Assembly: GCA_036426205.1 (NCBI GenBank)
Contig: CM071570.1
Span: forward strand, 76,187,691-76,251,690
From: Ascaphus truei
Lineage: Eukaryota; Chordata; Amphibia; Anura; Ascaphidae
Direction: 5' to 3'
DNA length: 64,000 nt
Below the pieces are notes generated by a model. It was given only the letters and a program-made list of their open reading frames with translations, was not told the DNA's origin and did not search any database. Position numbers and translations under genes: made by a program. Of the stretch, positions 1 through 11,936 are shown piece by piece (position 1 is the stretch's first letter; each line of letters starts with the position of its first letter).

Positions 1-395
1 TTCTGTGAGTTGCCATAGCAGCCCCAGCCTTTCTCTCCAGAATGGGCTTATCTGCTCCCCCTTCTGTTTGTTTTAAGATAGTCTGTCCCAAGGCTATTCC
101 CTTTACCCACACTGCTCCTCACTTCCTTTCCACCCTAGATCACAGTGAGTACAGTCCTGTCTGCATCCACCCCTGGTAAGGCCTTTCTCTCTTACTATAG
201 TCTAACCTCATATAAGCATCCCACATAGAGAAGCACTCTCTGCCTACACTACACCTACAAGTTCCTGTGTTTTCTACTCCTGCAATAAAGTTAAGAAAGA
301 CATTGAGGACTTGTCATGCTTTGGAAGAAGGAAGACATGAGTTAAAGCTAACTGAAGCTATTCATACCTCAACACGTTACCCTAGCTTCAGGATA
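1..395 (+). repeat. 5' LTR of the BEL/Pao element (3' portion only)
   Basis: It matches 5556-5951 with few differences. It carries an AATAAA at about 283-288, a plausible polyadenylation signal. The LTR end (CTAGCTTCAGGATA) is an imperfect inverted copy of the LTR start seen at 5402 (TGTCCTGGAACTAG). No convincing tRNA primer site was recognised just downstream. Confidence 0.85.
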
Positions 396-1083
396 GTAAG
401 AGAGAGACCGTGTACTAGAGGTCTACGCAGAAGCTATCACTCACAGCCTTCATGCTACAAAAGTGCAGCTCTATACAGCTATACAGAAAACAGCTACAGC
501 TTTCTGCAAAACAAGCAGCAGTTTAAACAGCACAGTAAAACAAAGACCTGTGTTAGGGAATCACACAGGAGCTACTACTCAAAGACTTATACTACACAGA
601 ATAGTCTCTGCACCCCAGGACAAGCAGAAGCTTCACTCTGCCAGACAGGGCAGCAAGCTTTATACAGCAAACTGCACACAGCCTGCAGCCTTAACAGACA
701 AGCAAGCAGATTTACACTGGACACAGCCAGCACCTACCCTGCACCTAAGGCAGCAGCTTTGCAGACTGATAGTGCACTTTACACACAGAGCCTTGATCGC
801 CTTCTCTGTCCTTTTGAGTCCACCCCCTGCACAGCCCCATAGTGAGGATCCACCATCTCACCTACCCCTGCGCACGTCCCCACGGCCAGCGCCATCAAGG
901 GCAACGCCACCGGACACCCGCCAGGACACGGGTCAGAGCCACCGGACACCTGTGAGTACAGCTACCCCTATGCTGCACGCTGCAGGACACCGCTCGGCAT
1001 CATCTGAGACAGACGCCCATCGCTGACAAGGTAAAAGACCGCACGCCACACGCACTGGCTAAAGGCCTACACACACCTACAGC
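396..1083 (+). other. BEL/Pao leader, no gene seen
   Basis: This stretch lies between the 5' LTR and the first credible gag start. Open frames exist here, but they show no domain, overlap each other and run into the LTR. I treat the stretch as untranslated leader. It is rich in CAG/CA-type short repeats. Confidence 0.5.
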
Positions 1084-3300
1084 ATGGCAGAACTCAGAGC
1101 CTCACCAGACATCACGCAGGAGAGCGATCACTCAGACACAGAGACCGCTGCGCAACTGCAACAGGCGCAGGCAGGCACAAGGCCCAAACGGGCAGTCACA
1201 CTGACACAAAAGGCCCGCGAAAAATACGAGACTGACATTGAAGCGCACCGCGCTAAATTAGAGTTGGCCTGGAACACTACCACACTTGGGATATGCAATG
1301 TCGCCGGTGCTGGCAATTCTGTAACCAAGCGCGAGCAGGCAATAACTCAATTAAAGATAGATCACGCACGCTACCAAGGGCTGTCAGAGGCATACGTCAC
1401 TTACCTGGCCAGGGCTAACACCGGTGAAAGCCTGCAAGAAAGGGACTTACAGCATAACATTGACTTGACACGTGACAGCCGCGTGCGAACCTCTATCACG
1501 GAAGCCGAGAGTAAGAGGAAAGACCTTTTGCTGGAAACCGCATCGCAGCGCTCAAGCACATCCAGGCATTCTTCAAGGTCAGCAAGATCAACGCGATCTA
1601 ACGCGTCCAGCGCTAGCGCAAGCGCTACCAAGGAGCGAGCCTCCACAGAGGCCGCACGTGCCAGGGCCGAATATGGTCGAAGAGAGGCAGCCGTAAGGGC
1701 AGAAAGAGCACACATAGAAGAGGAGGAGCAGAACGCCGCCGCTGCCAATACCGCCGCCGCTGCGCGCAGAAAGGCCGAATTAGACGCGGATCTAGAAGCT
1801 CTAAGCCATAGCCCAAGCCAAAGTCTTAGAAGCAGCTGTGAGACAGGACGGCGGGGAGCAACCGTACAGACGGATTGCCTCAGAGGATCCAGTCCAACGC
1901 ACTGAAGACTACGTAAGGAGCCTCTTCAGCGTAAACACCAGCGCACCATCTCAACACGGAGGGAGTGACTTTACAGACACCGAAGATTTGCTGGGGCCAC
2001 GAGGAAAAGACGCTGCTCTGTCAGTGGTACATGCTGCCTGGGATAGCCACAGCCGCAACAGTGATCCACATGCCAGCGCGCACACGGATGCACTACAACA
2101 GGCTCGCCATCCAGGTACACCCACATGGGAAAACACAGCCCCCCACACTGACCAGCAGTCGTCACGCGTCCACGCCAAGGAAGAGGCGACCGCACAGACC
2201 CTCCCAGCAACTACCTCAGAACGGGACAAACACGCCGAAGCCTCAGGCCTGACAGACATAGTCAAGTACATGATCCGGCGTGACCTGGTGCAAGCAGGAC
2301 TCACCAGCTTCGACGACCGCCCTGAGAACTACCGGACGTGGAAGTTTACGTTCAAAGACGCAATCAACAGCTTGGACTTCTCAGCAAGGGAAGAGCTCAA
2401 CCTGCTATTCAAGTTCCTGGGGAACGAATCCAGAGAGCACGCGAATAGACTGCGGGCGGCAAACGCGCACCAACCCCAAGTAGGTCTTGACCTAGTGTTG
2501 GAAAGGCTAGAAGAGTCCTACGGCAGCCCCGAAGCACAATCGAGGATTCGCTCTTCAAAAGAGTCGAAAGCTTCCCCAAGATCACAACCAAAGACTACTC
2601 GAAGTTACGAGAGCTCGGGGACCTGCTGCAAGAACTGGAGTTCGCAAGGAAAGACCATTCCTTAATAGGTCTCAACGTCCTAGACTCAGCTCGTGGAGTG
2701 AGACCCATCCTGGAGAAGCTACCCTTCAACCTCCAAGAAAAATGGATCTCACAAGGCTCCAAATACAAAAGGGAGAAGCAAGTCGTCTTCCCCCCATTCT
2801 CAGTTTTCTTGAGCTTCAGTCGCGAAGCAGCAAGGACGAGGAACGACCCCAGTTTAATTTTGGGTGCGCAAACCACATACAGTGCAAGCAGCCTGAGTAA
2901 CGAGAGACCAGCGACGATTTATGGTAACCCCCAAACACCCATTTCGGCCCGCAGGACGGACGTGCCTCCCACGACCCAAACTACTCCCGATCAGTCGGTC
3001 GCCGGAGGCAAGGAACCAAGGGACCCAAACAGGGAATGTCCCATACACAAGAAGCCACACCCACTCAACAAGTGCTTTGGGTTCAGGATGAAGTCCCTAG
3101 AGGAACGCAAGAGGTTACTTGGAGAATTCAGAGTTTGCTTCAGGTGCTTCGGTTCCACGACTCACCTAGCCAGGGACTGTAAAGAAGAGATCAAATGCAC
3201 AGTGTGCGAAAGTGACAAGCACGTGACATCGTTATACCCAGAGGCGGTGACACTCCACCAACTCAAGAACCCATCCTCCATAGCGGAGCATGGCGGGGAG
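1084..3300 (+). pseudogene. gag: BEL/Pao gag pseudogene
   Basis: Gag packages the element RNA into cytoplasmic particles. The start at 1084 opens a charged, coiled-coil-like N-terminal region rich in Ala, Arg and Glu. A DUF1759-type Gag domain follows at about 2260-2700, then zinc-binding segments: a Cys/His group at 3036-3080, a CX2CX4HX4C knuckle at about 3136-3180 (CFRCFGSTTHLARDC) and a second, incomplete Cys-Cys-His group near 3196. The reading frame shifts between 1840 and 1905 and returns to the first frame near 2535, so no single open frame covers Gag. It runs directly into the protease region in the same frame. The family call comes from the domain order and the downstream protease. 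Confidence 0.75.
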
Positions 3301-3369
3301 GAAGGAGAAGGAGAGCCAACATCCGTCACATCTCAGCGCACTGAGGTTTGCGGAAAAGAAGGTGACAAA

Positions 3370-4011
3370 ATGTCCTGCTCCAAAATATGCCTTGTCGCAG
3401 TGCACCCCCAGGGACAACCTGAGAAGGCTATTCGGATGTATGCAATCCTCGACGACCAAAGCAACAGATCATTGGCGAAGACGGAGTTCTTCAACCTATT
3501 CAACTTACAGGACAATGCCTCACCCTACACCCTCAGAACCTGTGCAGGGTCAACTGAGTCAACAGGGAGAAGAGCAAGCGGTTACGTCATACGTTCGGTG
3601 GATAAAAGAGTGAAGATAGCTCTCCCCACACTCATTGAGTGCAGCCACATGGCCACAAACAGGGACGAGATTCCCACACCGGACATGGCACGCCATTACC
3701 CGCACCTCAGAGGAATAGCCAACTACATCCTGCCGGTAGAACAAGGCACCAAGATCTTGCTGCTGCTCGGTAGGGACATCATGAGGGTACATAAAGTCCG
3801 TAAACAGCTTAACGGACCCCACAACGTGCCATATGCCCAAAGACTTGACCTAGGATGGGTGATAGTGGGCAACGTGTACACCGACAAAGAGCACAGACGA
3901 GACTATGTTGACGCCCGCAGAACGGTGGTAACAGAATGTGGACACACATCCCTCTCTGAATCATGTCTTGGCCATCTCCAAGTGACCGAAGGGCCAAGTG
4001 AAAAGCAATGA
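3370..4011 (+). pseudogene. BEL/Pao aspartic protease region (A17-like)
   Basis: This would cleave the Gag-Pol polyprotein. The active-site segment AILDDQSNRSL lies at about 3445-3475; this form, rather than the retroviral DTG/DSG, is typical of Pao/BEL proteases. A second diagnostic block lies at about 3750-3880: a LLLLGRDIMRVHKV-type stretch, then a YAQRLDLGWVIVG-type stretch. The frame is open from 2698 to 4011 and then closes with TGA, where an intact element would continue into reverse transcriptase. It is therefore part of a broken Gag-Pol frame. Confidence 0.75.
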
Positions 4012-4252
4012 CAAGGTCATAGCCCTGAGGTCAACAAAAACATCCTTGCATCGGGGGGTTGTGACAATGGCCTAGGATGCTTAGCGGTTCAGATAACCAA
4101 GGATGACGAGTCGACTCCACTGAAGGAAGAGAGTAACCTCCCAAAGGTGACCGACAAAGGGGTCATCCAAAAGACAATAAACAATCGGACGATCCTCTCG
4201 CGAGCAATGGCACGGCTAGGAAGTACAGTCGTTCCTCTCCTCAGAGTATCCA

Positions 4253-4390
4253 GCGATAAAGCAGTTAGCTGTCACGGCTGGCATAACCACAAAAGATTGT
4301 GCTCTACAGGTGAAGCCACAGTGTCAAAAGGACTGTTCGTTCACACACGTAAGAGGAGACAGTTGCAGAGACATTTCCCAAAAGGATTTA
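4253..4390 (+). repeat. Internal direct repeat, copy 1 (BEL element)
   Basis: This stretch reappears at 5041-5180 with scattered substitutions; the shared core runs from a CTGGCATA block to a CAGAGACTTT-like block. The two copies bracket the RT remnant. Confidence 0.7.
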
Positions 4391-5040
4391 CAAGTACAAA
4401 AGAGACTGTTCTTCGTCATGTCCAGGGAGAGAACAACCTCCTGAGGGCAGTCAACAAAGAGACACAAAAGCGTTTCACCAATTTACGTGGAGATGTTCTC
4501 GTGCAAGAGAAAAGCACCGATGACCTACGGTCCACAGCGTTCCAGACAACAAGGGACAACGACAAGCAAACACCATCGAGGGAAGATAGAGGATTCCCGA
4601 GGTTAACAACCAAGGAGCTCTCCAAAGACGGACCAGGCAGTTGGGTGAACCCGCTACCATTCCGTTCACCAAGAAGGCGCTTCCCAAACAATGGAGAACA
4701 TGCCATCTCTAGGTTCACTTCGCACCCCTGCGACCTAGAAAGGGAACCAGAGACCAAAAACAACTTTGTGGCCTTCGTCCAGAAGATATTCTTTACCGGC
4801 CACGCAAAGCCAGCACCTCTAATGAAGGAAGGTGAAGAATGCTGGTACCTCCAATCATCTGGGGCCTACCACCTTCAGGAACCCGATCAAATCCGGGTAG
4901 TGTTCAGCCCCAGCGCTCAGCTTCAGGGAGTCTCCCTGAACGACGCCCTCTTTACTGGACTAGATTCGAGAACCAGTCTTCCAGGAGTGTTGTTCCGCTT
5001 CCGCAAGGAGCCAAAAGCCATCTCCTTCTGCCAAACGCCA

Positions 5041-5180
5041 GGTGATAGAGCGACAGGCTACCACGACTGGCATACCTACAAGGGGATGCATTCTGTGGGT
5101 AAAACTACAGAGACAAAAAGACTGTTCTCTCACAAGGCTAAAAGGAAACAGTGCCAGAGACTTTTACACAAAGACATTGT
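5041..5180 (+). repeat. Internal direct repeat, copy 2 (BEL element)
   Basis: Diverged second copy of 4253-4390, in the same orientation and same translated frame. Confidence 0.7.
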
Positions 5181-5401
5181 GGTGCAACCAGCAAACCTGG
5201 AGCTGTGCATCCACCCTGCATCCTTTGCCAAAGAACCTTGACCAAGGGACCTTGATACCAGTGATACTGGCTGGTGTTACATCGCTATGTGGACATAGAC
5301 TCTTGTATTGTTTGAGAATGTGATGATATCTTTGTTATGCATTGCACATATGTTCCACATAGTCTGTTATATAGTGGTATCTACAGATACCAGATGGGGA
5401 G

Positions 5402-5951
5402 TGTCCTGGAACTAGATTCCATATTCCTCTGTCTCTCCTTTAGTTTATGGGATCCATTTCTCCCTTGTTTAATTGCCTGTCAGTTTACCATGTCCCAGCA
5501 GCCACGCTACATGTAAAATGCAACATTATTGCTACATGTTGTAGTTCCCTCAGACATTCTGTGAGTTGCCATAGCAGCCCCAGCCTTTCTCTCCAGAATG
5601 GGCTAGTCTGCCCCTCCTTCTGTTTGTTTTAAGATAGTCCTTCCCAAGGCTATTCCCTTTACCCACACTGCTCCTCACTTCCTTTCCACCCTAGATCACA
5701 GTGAGTACAGTCCTGTCTGCATCCACCCCTGGTAAGGCCTTTCTCTCTTACCATAGTCTAACCTCATAGAAGCATCCCACATAGAGAAGCACTCTCTGCC
5801 TACACTACACCTACAAGTTCCTGTGTTTTCTACTCCTGCAATAAAGTTAAGAAAGACATTGAGGACTTGTCATGCTTTGGAAGAGGGAAGACATGCGTTA
5901 AAGCTAACTGAAGCTATTCATACCTCAACACGTGACCCTAGCTTCAGGATA
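5402..5951 (+). repeat. 3' LTR of the BEL/Pao element
   Basis: A 550-bp LTR. It begins TGTCCTGGAACTAG and ends with an imperfect inverse of that (CTAGCTTCAGGATA), and the 3' two-thirds match the window start. AATAAA lies near 5840. The next base onward is LINE sequence matching 53770-53850, so the right boundary is sharp. Confidence 0.85.
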
Positions 5952-6240
5952 TTACCAATACAAATTTCCCTAGCCAATTCCAATCTGGCTTTTACCCAAA
6001 CACTCCACTGTAACTATTCTGCGAAAAGTTTGAAATGCCTTGTATATAATGTATACCCTGTTTACTTATGTAACTGCTTTTGCAACTGTGTATCCACTGT
6101 ATTTAACCCTATGCACAAGACACACCCACAAATGACTCCCAATTCACCTCTTCCTGGCAAACCATTCTAGATTACACAGCAATTTTGACAATAACTTCTG
6201 CTTATGGACACCTTTAGAAAAAATAAATGGTTAAAAGTTA
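5952..6240 (+). mobile_element. Internally deleted LINE copy (same family as 52740-55205)
   Basis: Bases 5960-6030 match the RT region at 53775-53855, and bases from about 6035 match the 3' tail at 55055-55190. The 1.2 kb between those two regions is missing. In the long copy both breakpoints lie at a GCAATG hexamer (53853-53858 and 55055-55060), so the junction is compatible with microhomology deletion. The fragment has no coding capacity. The BEL element is inserted at its left end. Confidence 0.75.
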
Positions 6241-6659
6241 TAAAAATACATCATATATTCAGTTAATAGACAAATGATTTGGTATAGGACTTCACACTAA
6301 TTTCTTGTAATATAATCTCTTTGCACAGTGCCGAGCACACGGTCAGCTTTATATTTTTAAAGACACTCCGCATTATTATTTATTTGACTACAAAATAATT
6401 TCAGAGTTTTTTTATCTTGGGCAATTAGCCAGCCCGGGCATTTGGCCAAATGACCCTGAACAGATAAGATAACGGCACAACGGCTTCTTCATAAACAAAA
6501 TAATAATTATTGGATTGGAACTTTTGCATAAAGTTAGATAAATTGAGCTCTATCAAGAGCCCTAAGAACTACATTTTTTATGGCCTCTCAAAAATTAAAT
6601 AACGGGCTTTTATATAGATGAGGTTATATCAGTTCTTAACACACAAATAGCTCCCACAC

Positions 6660-8130
6660 GCTCATCATATGTCCCTCCACTCGTTCCTTTTAATGCCTTC
6701 TGTTTGAACTCTCATACTTTCACAGACTTCCTTCACTACAAATTTATGCTATCCTGTTTCAATTCTGCCCTTTCTCAAACTAAACAAACCTACTTCTCTC
6801 CATTAATCAACACTCACAAGTCTAACCCACACTAACTCTTCCTTCATCTCACCTCAGGACTTTGCTGACTATTTTAAGGAAAAGGTGAAATGCATACATC
6901 AGAACAACCCCTCTGTTTCCTCCTATCCTACACCGCTCCCTGCTTTCCTTGACTCTTTTTCCACTGTCTCAGAAGAGAATGTTACCATCACTGTTGATCT
7001 CCTCTTCTCCCTCTACTCTGATACCTTTCCATTCTCCTTCAAACATGTAACAGTTATACCATGATTCAAAAATAGCAAGCTTGACCCTACCTGTCTTTCT
7101 AACTACTGAACTGTCTTGTATTCTCTTGCTTGCTCCATTTTCTCAACACCAACTCTCTCCTTAACCCTCTACAATCTGACTTCTGCACTGTTCCCTCCAC
7201 GGAGACAATTCTCACTAAAATAACTGATGACCTATATACAGCCAAAGACATTACACTCTGCTCATATTACTCAACCTCTGTGAAGCATTTGCCACCATGG
7301 ACCATATTCTTCTCTTTTCTCTGTATACACTCTCTCTAGGTGACCTAATAACATCTTTTGGGTTTAAATATCACCTCTATGCTGATGACACACACATTTA
7401 CTTTTCAACCCCTGACCTTACACCTGCTGTACAAACCACCGTTTCTGAATGTCTTTCTGTTATCTCATCCTGGATGGCCCTCCTTCGCCTTAAACTCAAT
7501 ATGGCAAAAACAGAGTTCCTTATACTTCCTCCCAAACCTGGCCCTTCTATCTCCTTCCACATTACTCTTGAAGTACAGTACAATCTTTCATCCAGTAGCC
7601 CAAGCACGCTGCTTAGGGGTCACATTCAACTCCTCTCTCATATTCTCCTCTCACATTCAAAACATTTCTATAACCTGTCGCTTTTTCCTCCACAATATCA
7701 CAAAGATACACCTGTTCCTCTGTTGCTCAACTGTTAAAACTCTGATTCAGGCCCTCATTCTCTCCCATCTTGATTACTGTAATCCCCTGCTATCCCGCCT
7801 TCCTGCCTCTCACCTGTCTTCCCTACAATTTATCCTAAACGCTGCTGCCAGAATCACTCTACTCTTTAAACTCTAATTCTGCGTTTCTTCTCCTGAAATC
7901 CCTCTCCTGGCTTCTAATCAAATCCTACTGTCTCTGTATGCTCTCCCTACCTACCAATTAGATTGTAAGCTCCTCTGTGCAGGGACTTCTCTTCCTTAAT
8001 GTTACTTTTATGTCTGGATCACTTATTCCATGACCTATTACCGTTACCATTTGATACCTATATGATTAAGACGTGCACCACTCCTGTTAAGCGCTATGCA
8101 CAATAATGGCGTTATATACATAAAGACATA
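6660..8130 (+). mobile_element. L2/CR1-type LINE relic (ORF2 3' part and 3' end)
   Basis: Broken frames encode LINE ORF2 pieces. There is a FADYFKEKV-like segment near 6865 (the region before RT). An RT palm block with YADDT lies at about 7375-7395, then a WM..LRLKLN..KTEFL block at 7470-7530, and a LILSHLDYCNPLL...LNAAAR segment at about 7755-7860, typical of the L2/CR1 group. The 3' end has the familiar GATTGTAAGCTCCT... and TAAGCGCTATGCA... stretches (7963-8110). A stretch with GVPQGSVL-type sequence is missing before YADD, so it is internally deleted. Frames change around 7300, 7560 and 7740. It is not functional. Confidence 0.75.
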
Positions 8131-10139
8131 CAATACAATATATAATTCAAACAATGCTTGTGAGCTTTTACCAGCATTTTTAAACAAAAAATATTCCCAA
8201 ACATATCCTAATCCTATAAAAATAAAATTGAAATGTGTTTTTACTGGTTACACACAATACAGAACACACAATACAAAAACTTCTCTCATACACAGCCAAA
8301 CAACACAAAAATAACGAACAAATAAAAGAAAAACATTTTTCACCTATTTACAAAACAAATTTCATCCTGCAACTAAATTATTAAAAGTTCCCTTCTCTTT
8401 CTGTATTCTCATAAGTAGCCTGCATTTAAAACTACTTTGATGCTCCGGAGCTTTTGAGTTAACTTTCTTATCTTCTGTACATTCCTCGAGCTGGAGAAAA
8501 AGGTGGGGGCACGATCTGTGCTGCTGTTGTTCTGATTCTCTTTCTTGCCGACATTTGAGCAGAAGGAAAAGAATACTGTATCTCCTGGTTTTAAAAAATT
8601 ATCCGCCTGGCCAAAACAAATAAACCCTTTAAACTTTCACCAGTGACAGAGCTGAATATATGCCCTCTCTTTCCCGCATTCTTTTATCCTTCTATACTTG
8701 ATGTACACCTTTTAAAAACTTTTTAAAAATTTAGACTTCATTGTGAGCAAATAATATTCATGTTTTTGTAAGTACTTGCAAGTTCTTGGATGGTGATTTG
8801 TATACACATGTGATACTTAGCATGGTTTATCTTTCACACAGGTAATCATTCAGGAAAAATTCATTAGGGTATCAAATCCATCTGGCAACTCTCCATTAAG
8901 GGCACAACAATTTTACTTGCCGGCACCGAAACTTGAATTTATATCAGGAAATGATTTATAACCACTTATTGCTTGTAGGGAAATGGAAGGAAAAGCTGAA
9001 ACGTGCACACCTGATTTCGGACGCTTCAGTCAGCCGGTCATGCCATGCATGACTTTAGCCACAAAAACCTCATAAAATCCAAAGATTTATGCTGCCACAG
9101 ACACACAGGGATTACTGAAAGTTAGAAGGTTCCACTATGAGCCCTTGCGTTCGCATTCTTACGAATAAGAAAAACGGTGCGGCTGCCCATAGGTTCACAC
9201 TTCTTTCAATAGTAATTTATTGCAAACAAACTTTTTTCATTGGGGTGACGTGTTTTTCACTGGGACTTGCATGTGTTTTTTCACTTGAACTTGCATGTAT
9301 TTTTTAATTGGCCAACAAAACATATTTATATTGTCTCTTTTTGTTCTCTGTATCCATTCTTTATTATTTTTGTCTGCAGACACACAACCTCTAACGGTAA
9401 ATTTTGAGAACTTTGGTCTCCCATTATTCTCCTGCTACAGTAATCAAATTTAATTGACCTGTACAATACTCCTGATACAATAATCAGCGCAAGCTGATTA
9501 CGTACAACTCTTTTGGCATGTTATTGTTCTGAAAAGTGTAAATATGCAAATAAGGACCTGTCACAAGACTGTTCCCCAATCATATTTTTGCACCATAACT
9601 ATACCAAAGAAAAAACTTGAATTACTTCAGCGAGTCCAACCCAGTCCTGATAAACCTTATACTTTTATAACATGGATACAGATAAGACCTTCTAAACAGA
9701 TATCCATGAATAAACTCACTTGGTATGTTAATGACAAGACAGAGCAACTGTACAATCAGGGACCCGTCTTGCTCAGACAACAAAAAATATTTATCACAAC
9801 CCAGGATGGTCTGAAAACAATCCCTTAAGCATACAAACACTCACCTTCATCACCAAAACTTTTAACGGACTCTCACCTTAGTCCCTAACAAAACATTACA
9901 ACTCTTACACTTTAAAATGGATACAGGAGCAGAGATTAATAAACTCATTTGAAACTGCTAGGTAACCCGTCAACCCAGATTGAGACATCCTCCAAAACAC
10001 ATCTCTCTACACATCACTCAAAAAACTTTTTAAACTCAGGCTTTCCTCAAAAGGTGCCTTTTACCTTGATTCTTATGAGCACTCAGGTTTGATTGACCGA
10101 GGAGTGTTTTTTTCAGATGCTCAGCTTCCGGTATATTTG
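8131..10139. other. AT-rich stretch, no gene recognised
   Basis: No domain-like open frame, RNA gene or clear repeat boundary is visible. A 94-codon frame at 9544-9828 shows no family feature and is probably chance. A near-duplicate short phrase (CTTGCATGTGTTTTTTCAC and CTTGCATGTATTTTTTAAT, 9265-9310) is the only local repetition noted. Confidence 0.4.
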
Positions 10140-10810
10140 GTTTCCTATTCGGAGCACCACCTGTGAAAAAGCGTGAATAAAGAAACCACATCTGAGGAAT
10201 ATTGCAGAATAACAAATGAGTTTATTTAGTGTACGTGTGCACACATAGAAGGAAGTTTCAAAATAAAACTTCCCCAACGACATACTGGCCTACAGGCCAT
10301 ATTTATACCCAAAATACTAAGCCCACAACCCCTCTATGAGGTTGCGTGTGCGTCATTACATAAGCGTATAAGATAAACAAAATATGAATATGAGCGCATT
10401 GAGTTAATAGCATAATTATGAGATTCATTTTAAAAATGAACTGACTCAGCTATAATTCCTTATACAGGCCGGTGTCCTTTTCTCTATATACGAGATTTCT
10501 GAGAAAGGGTGTATATGACCATGGGAACCTCCCCCGGAATGCGAGATGTGCATGTTATCTATCTTTTCTTTTCATAACAGTGGCACATTTCTCCCATCTC
10601 CAAGGTCTTGTGGTTAGCTGAAAAACTTATTATCACTTAAAACTAAGGAGCAGAAAGATAAAAAAAAATGTGTGTCTTTAAACCAAACTTCCATTCCAAC
10701 TTTCATACAGACAATAGACAAAATGGATGACAATATCAGGCACCTAAGATGGATGCTGACTTAAAATGGCTGCTCAGATCCCAGTGCTGTTTATGTCAGT
10801 CCTCCCCCTT
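10140..10810 (-). repeat. Candidate antisense LTR with primer-site-like end
   Basis: Read on the minus strand, this block has AATAAA-type signals (around 10180 and 10215), a GC-poor body, and an end near 10165 followed by a retroviral-primer-site-like stretch (GGTGCTCCGAATAGGAAACC, 10136-10155). A second LTR and coding region were not seen, so it would be a solo or truncated LTR. The assignment is tentative: no target duplication or paired LTR supports it. Confidence 0.35.
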
Positions 10811-11139
10811 AATGTACTTTTTCTCAACTTCGTCAACACACACACCTCTAGATCGAGGTAAACCATTGAACAGCCCCTATAGTTTGAAACTAGTGCTGTA
10901 ATCCAATATAGCCAGGACTGTATACTGGAACAATATATTTAGTATAACCACAATTAATATATCCTAAATGTATATAGATACTGTATATTGCACCCCTATA
11001 TTTAATTGTGGGAGAATATATTAGATCATTAGGACATAAAGCCTAGAACATTGCAGTTAGGTAGCAATTAATATAAAGTAATCCTTTGCCTATTTTAGGA
11101 CCAAATAAGTGCTCAATAATCACAATAACACTAGTTTAC

Positions 11140-11936
11140 TGTAACGAGTGCTCACCACAAACAAGACGGTACCACACGGCTGAGGTGGGGATTTTGGTAA
11201 CCACTGACCTACAACTGGGCAGCCACGTCCGGTGTGCAGAGTGGTAGTCGTGTAGCTGGGTCAGGGTAGAAGTGATAATGGTCGAGGTTTTTTGCAGTGG
11301 TCTCGGATTGGAGAGATCAGATAGTCGTTATGCGGTACCGGGGTCCAGGGGTATAGAAGGTAGAAGTCCAAATTCCCGCCGAGGTCAAGGGTCACAGAGG
11401 CGGGGGTCCAGATACAAGCCGAGGTCAAAACAGGAACAGGATAAGCAAGACAAGACAGCAGCAGGGTGTTTGAGGCAAACACTAGTACACAAACAGAGGT
11501 TTATGCTCAGCCAGTTAGCAGCAGGGCTGACTGAGCATTTAAAGGACAGCCAGCCAATGGTAGGGCAGCACACAGCTGCAGGGTACTGAACAAGAACCAC
11601 CCCTAGACATATTCAGTCCACTGTAAACAGGGGCAGGGAGAAGTGCAGGTGTGGAATAATTGCTGATGCAATTAACCCCTTGTGTGCCCAAGGTATCACG
11701 GCACTTGTGCGTAGCTTGCGTGCGGTGCACCACACCCGTGACTTCACAAGGGCAAAGCCTGAGCGAGGTCCGTGAGGTGTCCCCCAGCCTGGCAGAGCAG
11801 TGCGCATTAGGCGCTTTGTCACAGGACGCATCACGGGGGCGGAGCCCTAAGCACGGGGCGTGCGGTGTCCCTCAGCCTGGTAGTGCGGCATGGTCACCTG
11901 TCCCATCATGGGGTGCATCACGGGGTGGGACTGACA
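11140..11936 (-). repeat. Ty3/gypsy LTR (solo), same family as 26029-26290
   Basis: The first about 230 bp closely match the LTR at 26029-26250, both beginning TGTAACGAGTGCTCACCACA. On the minus strand the block would run from TGTCAGTCCC to ...CGTTACA, with proper TG...CA ends and a length near 800 bp. No matching target duplication is evident (flanks TTTAC and GACAA). No internal coding sequence adjoins it. Confidence 0.6.

Larger units (their letters stand above)
4147..5241 (+). pseudogene. pol: BEL/Pao pol remnant: N-terminal RT segment only
   Basis: A 364-codon open frame follows the protease. Its middle (about 4630-5030) resembles the N-terminal part of BEL/Pao reverse transcriptase: a proline- and arginine-rich lead-in, a Lys/Glu-rich helix, a short ECWYL block and an IRVVF...GVSLND block. 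The YxDD catalytic block, RNase H and integrase are absent. The similarity stops at about 5030, followed by non-pol sequence. A region of about 130 bp near its start (4253-4390) is repeated near its end (5041-5180), which points to a rearrangement. There is no catalytic capacity, though the frame has stayed open. Confidence is moderate because the assignment rests on recognition of family blocks. Confidence 0.6.
1..5951 (+). mobile_element. BEL/Pao LTR retrotransposon, internally deleted, 5' end cut by window
   Basis: The first 395 bases match the block ending at 5951 almost base for base, so they are the two LTRs of one element; the 5' LTR starts before the window. Between them lie a gag with zinc knuckles, a Pao-type (A17-like) protease and the N-terminal part of a BEL/Pao reverse transcriptase. 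The RT catalytic half, RNase H and integrase are missing, so the element cannot move alone. On its right it is joined to a LINE fragment, which places the insertion inside an older LINE copy. The class is assigned from the protease and RT segments by family knowledge, not by a search. Confidence 0.85.

Noticed and set aside
267..1026. Two overlapping open frames before gag
   Set aside because: They start inside the LTR or leader, overlap each other in different frames and show no domain.
10136..10155. Full endogenous retrovirus on the minus strand
   Set aside because: A primer-site-like stretch next to an LTR-like block was seen, but no gag, pol or env coding sequence is adjacent.
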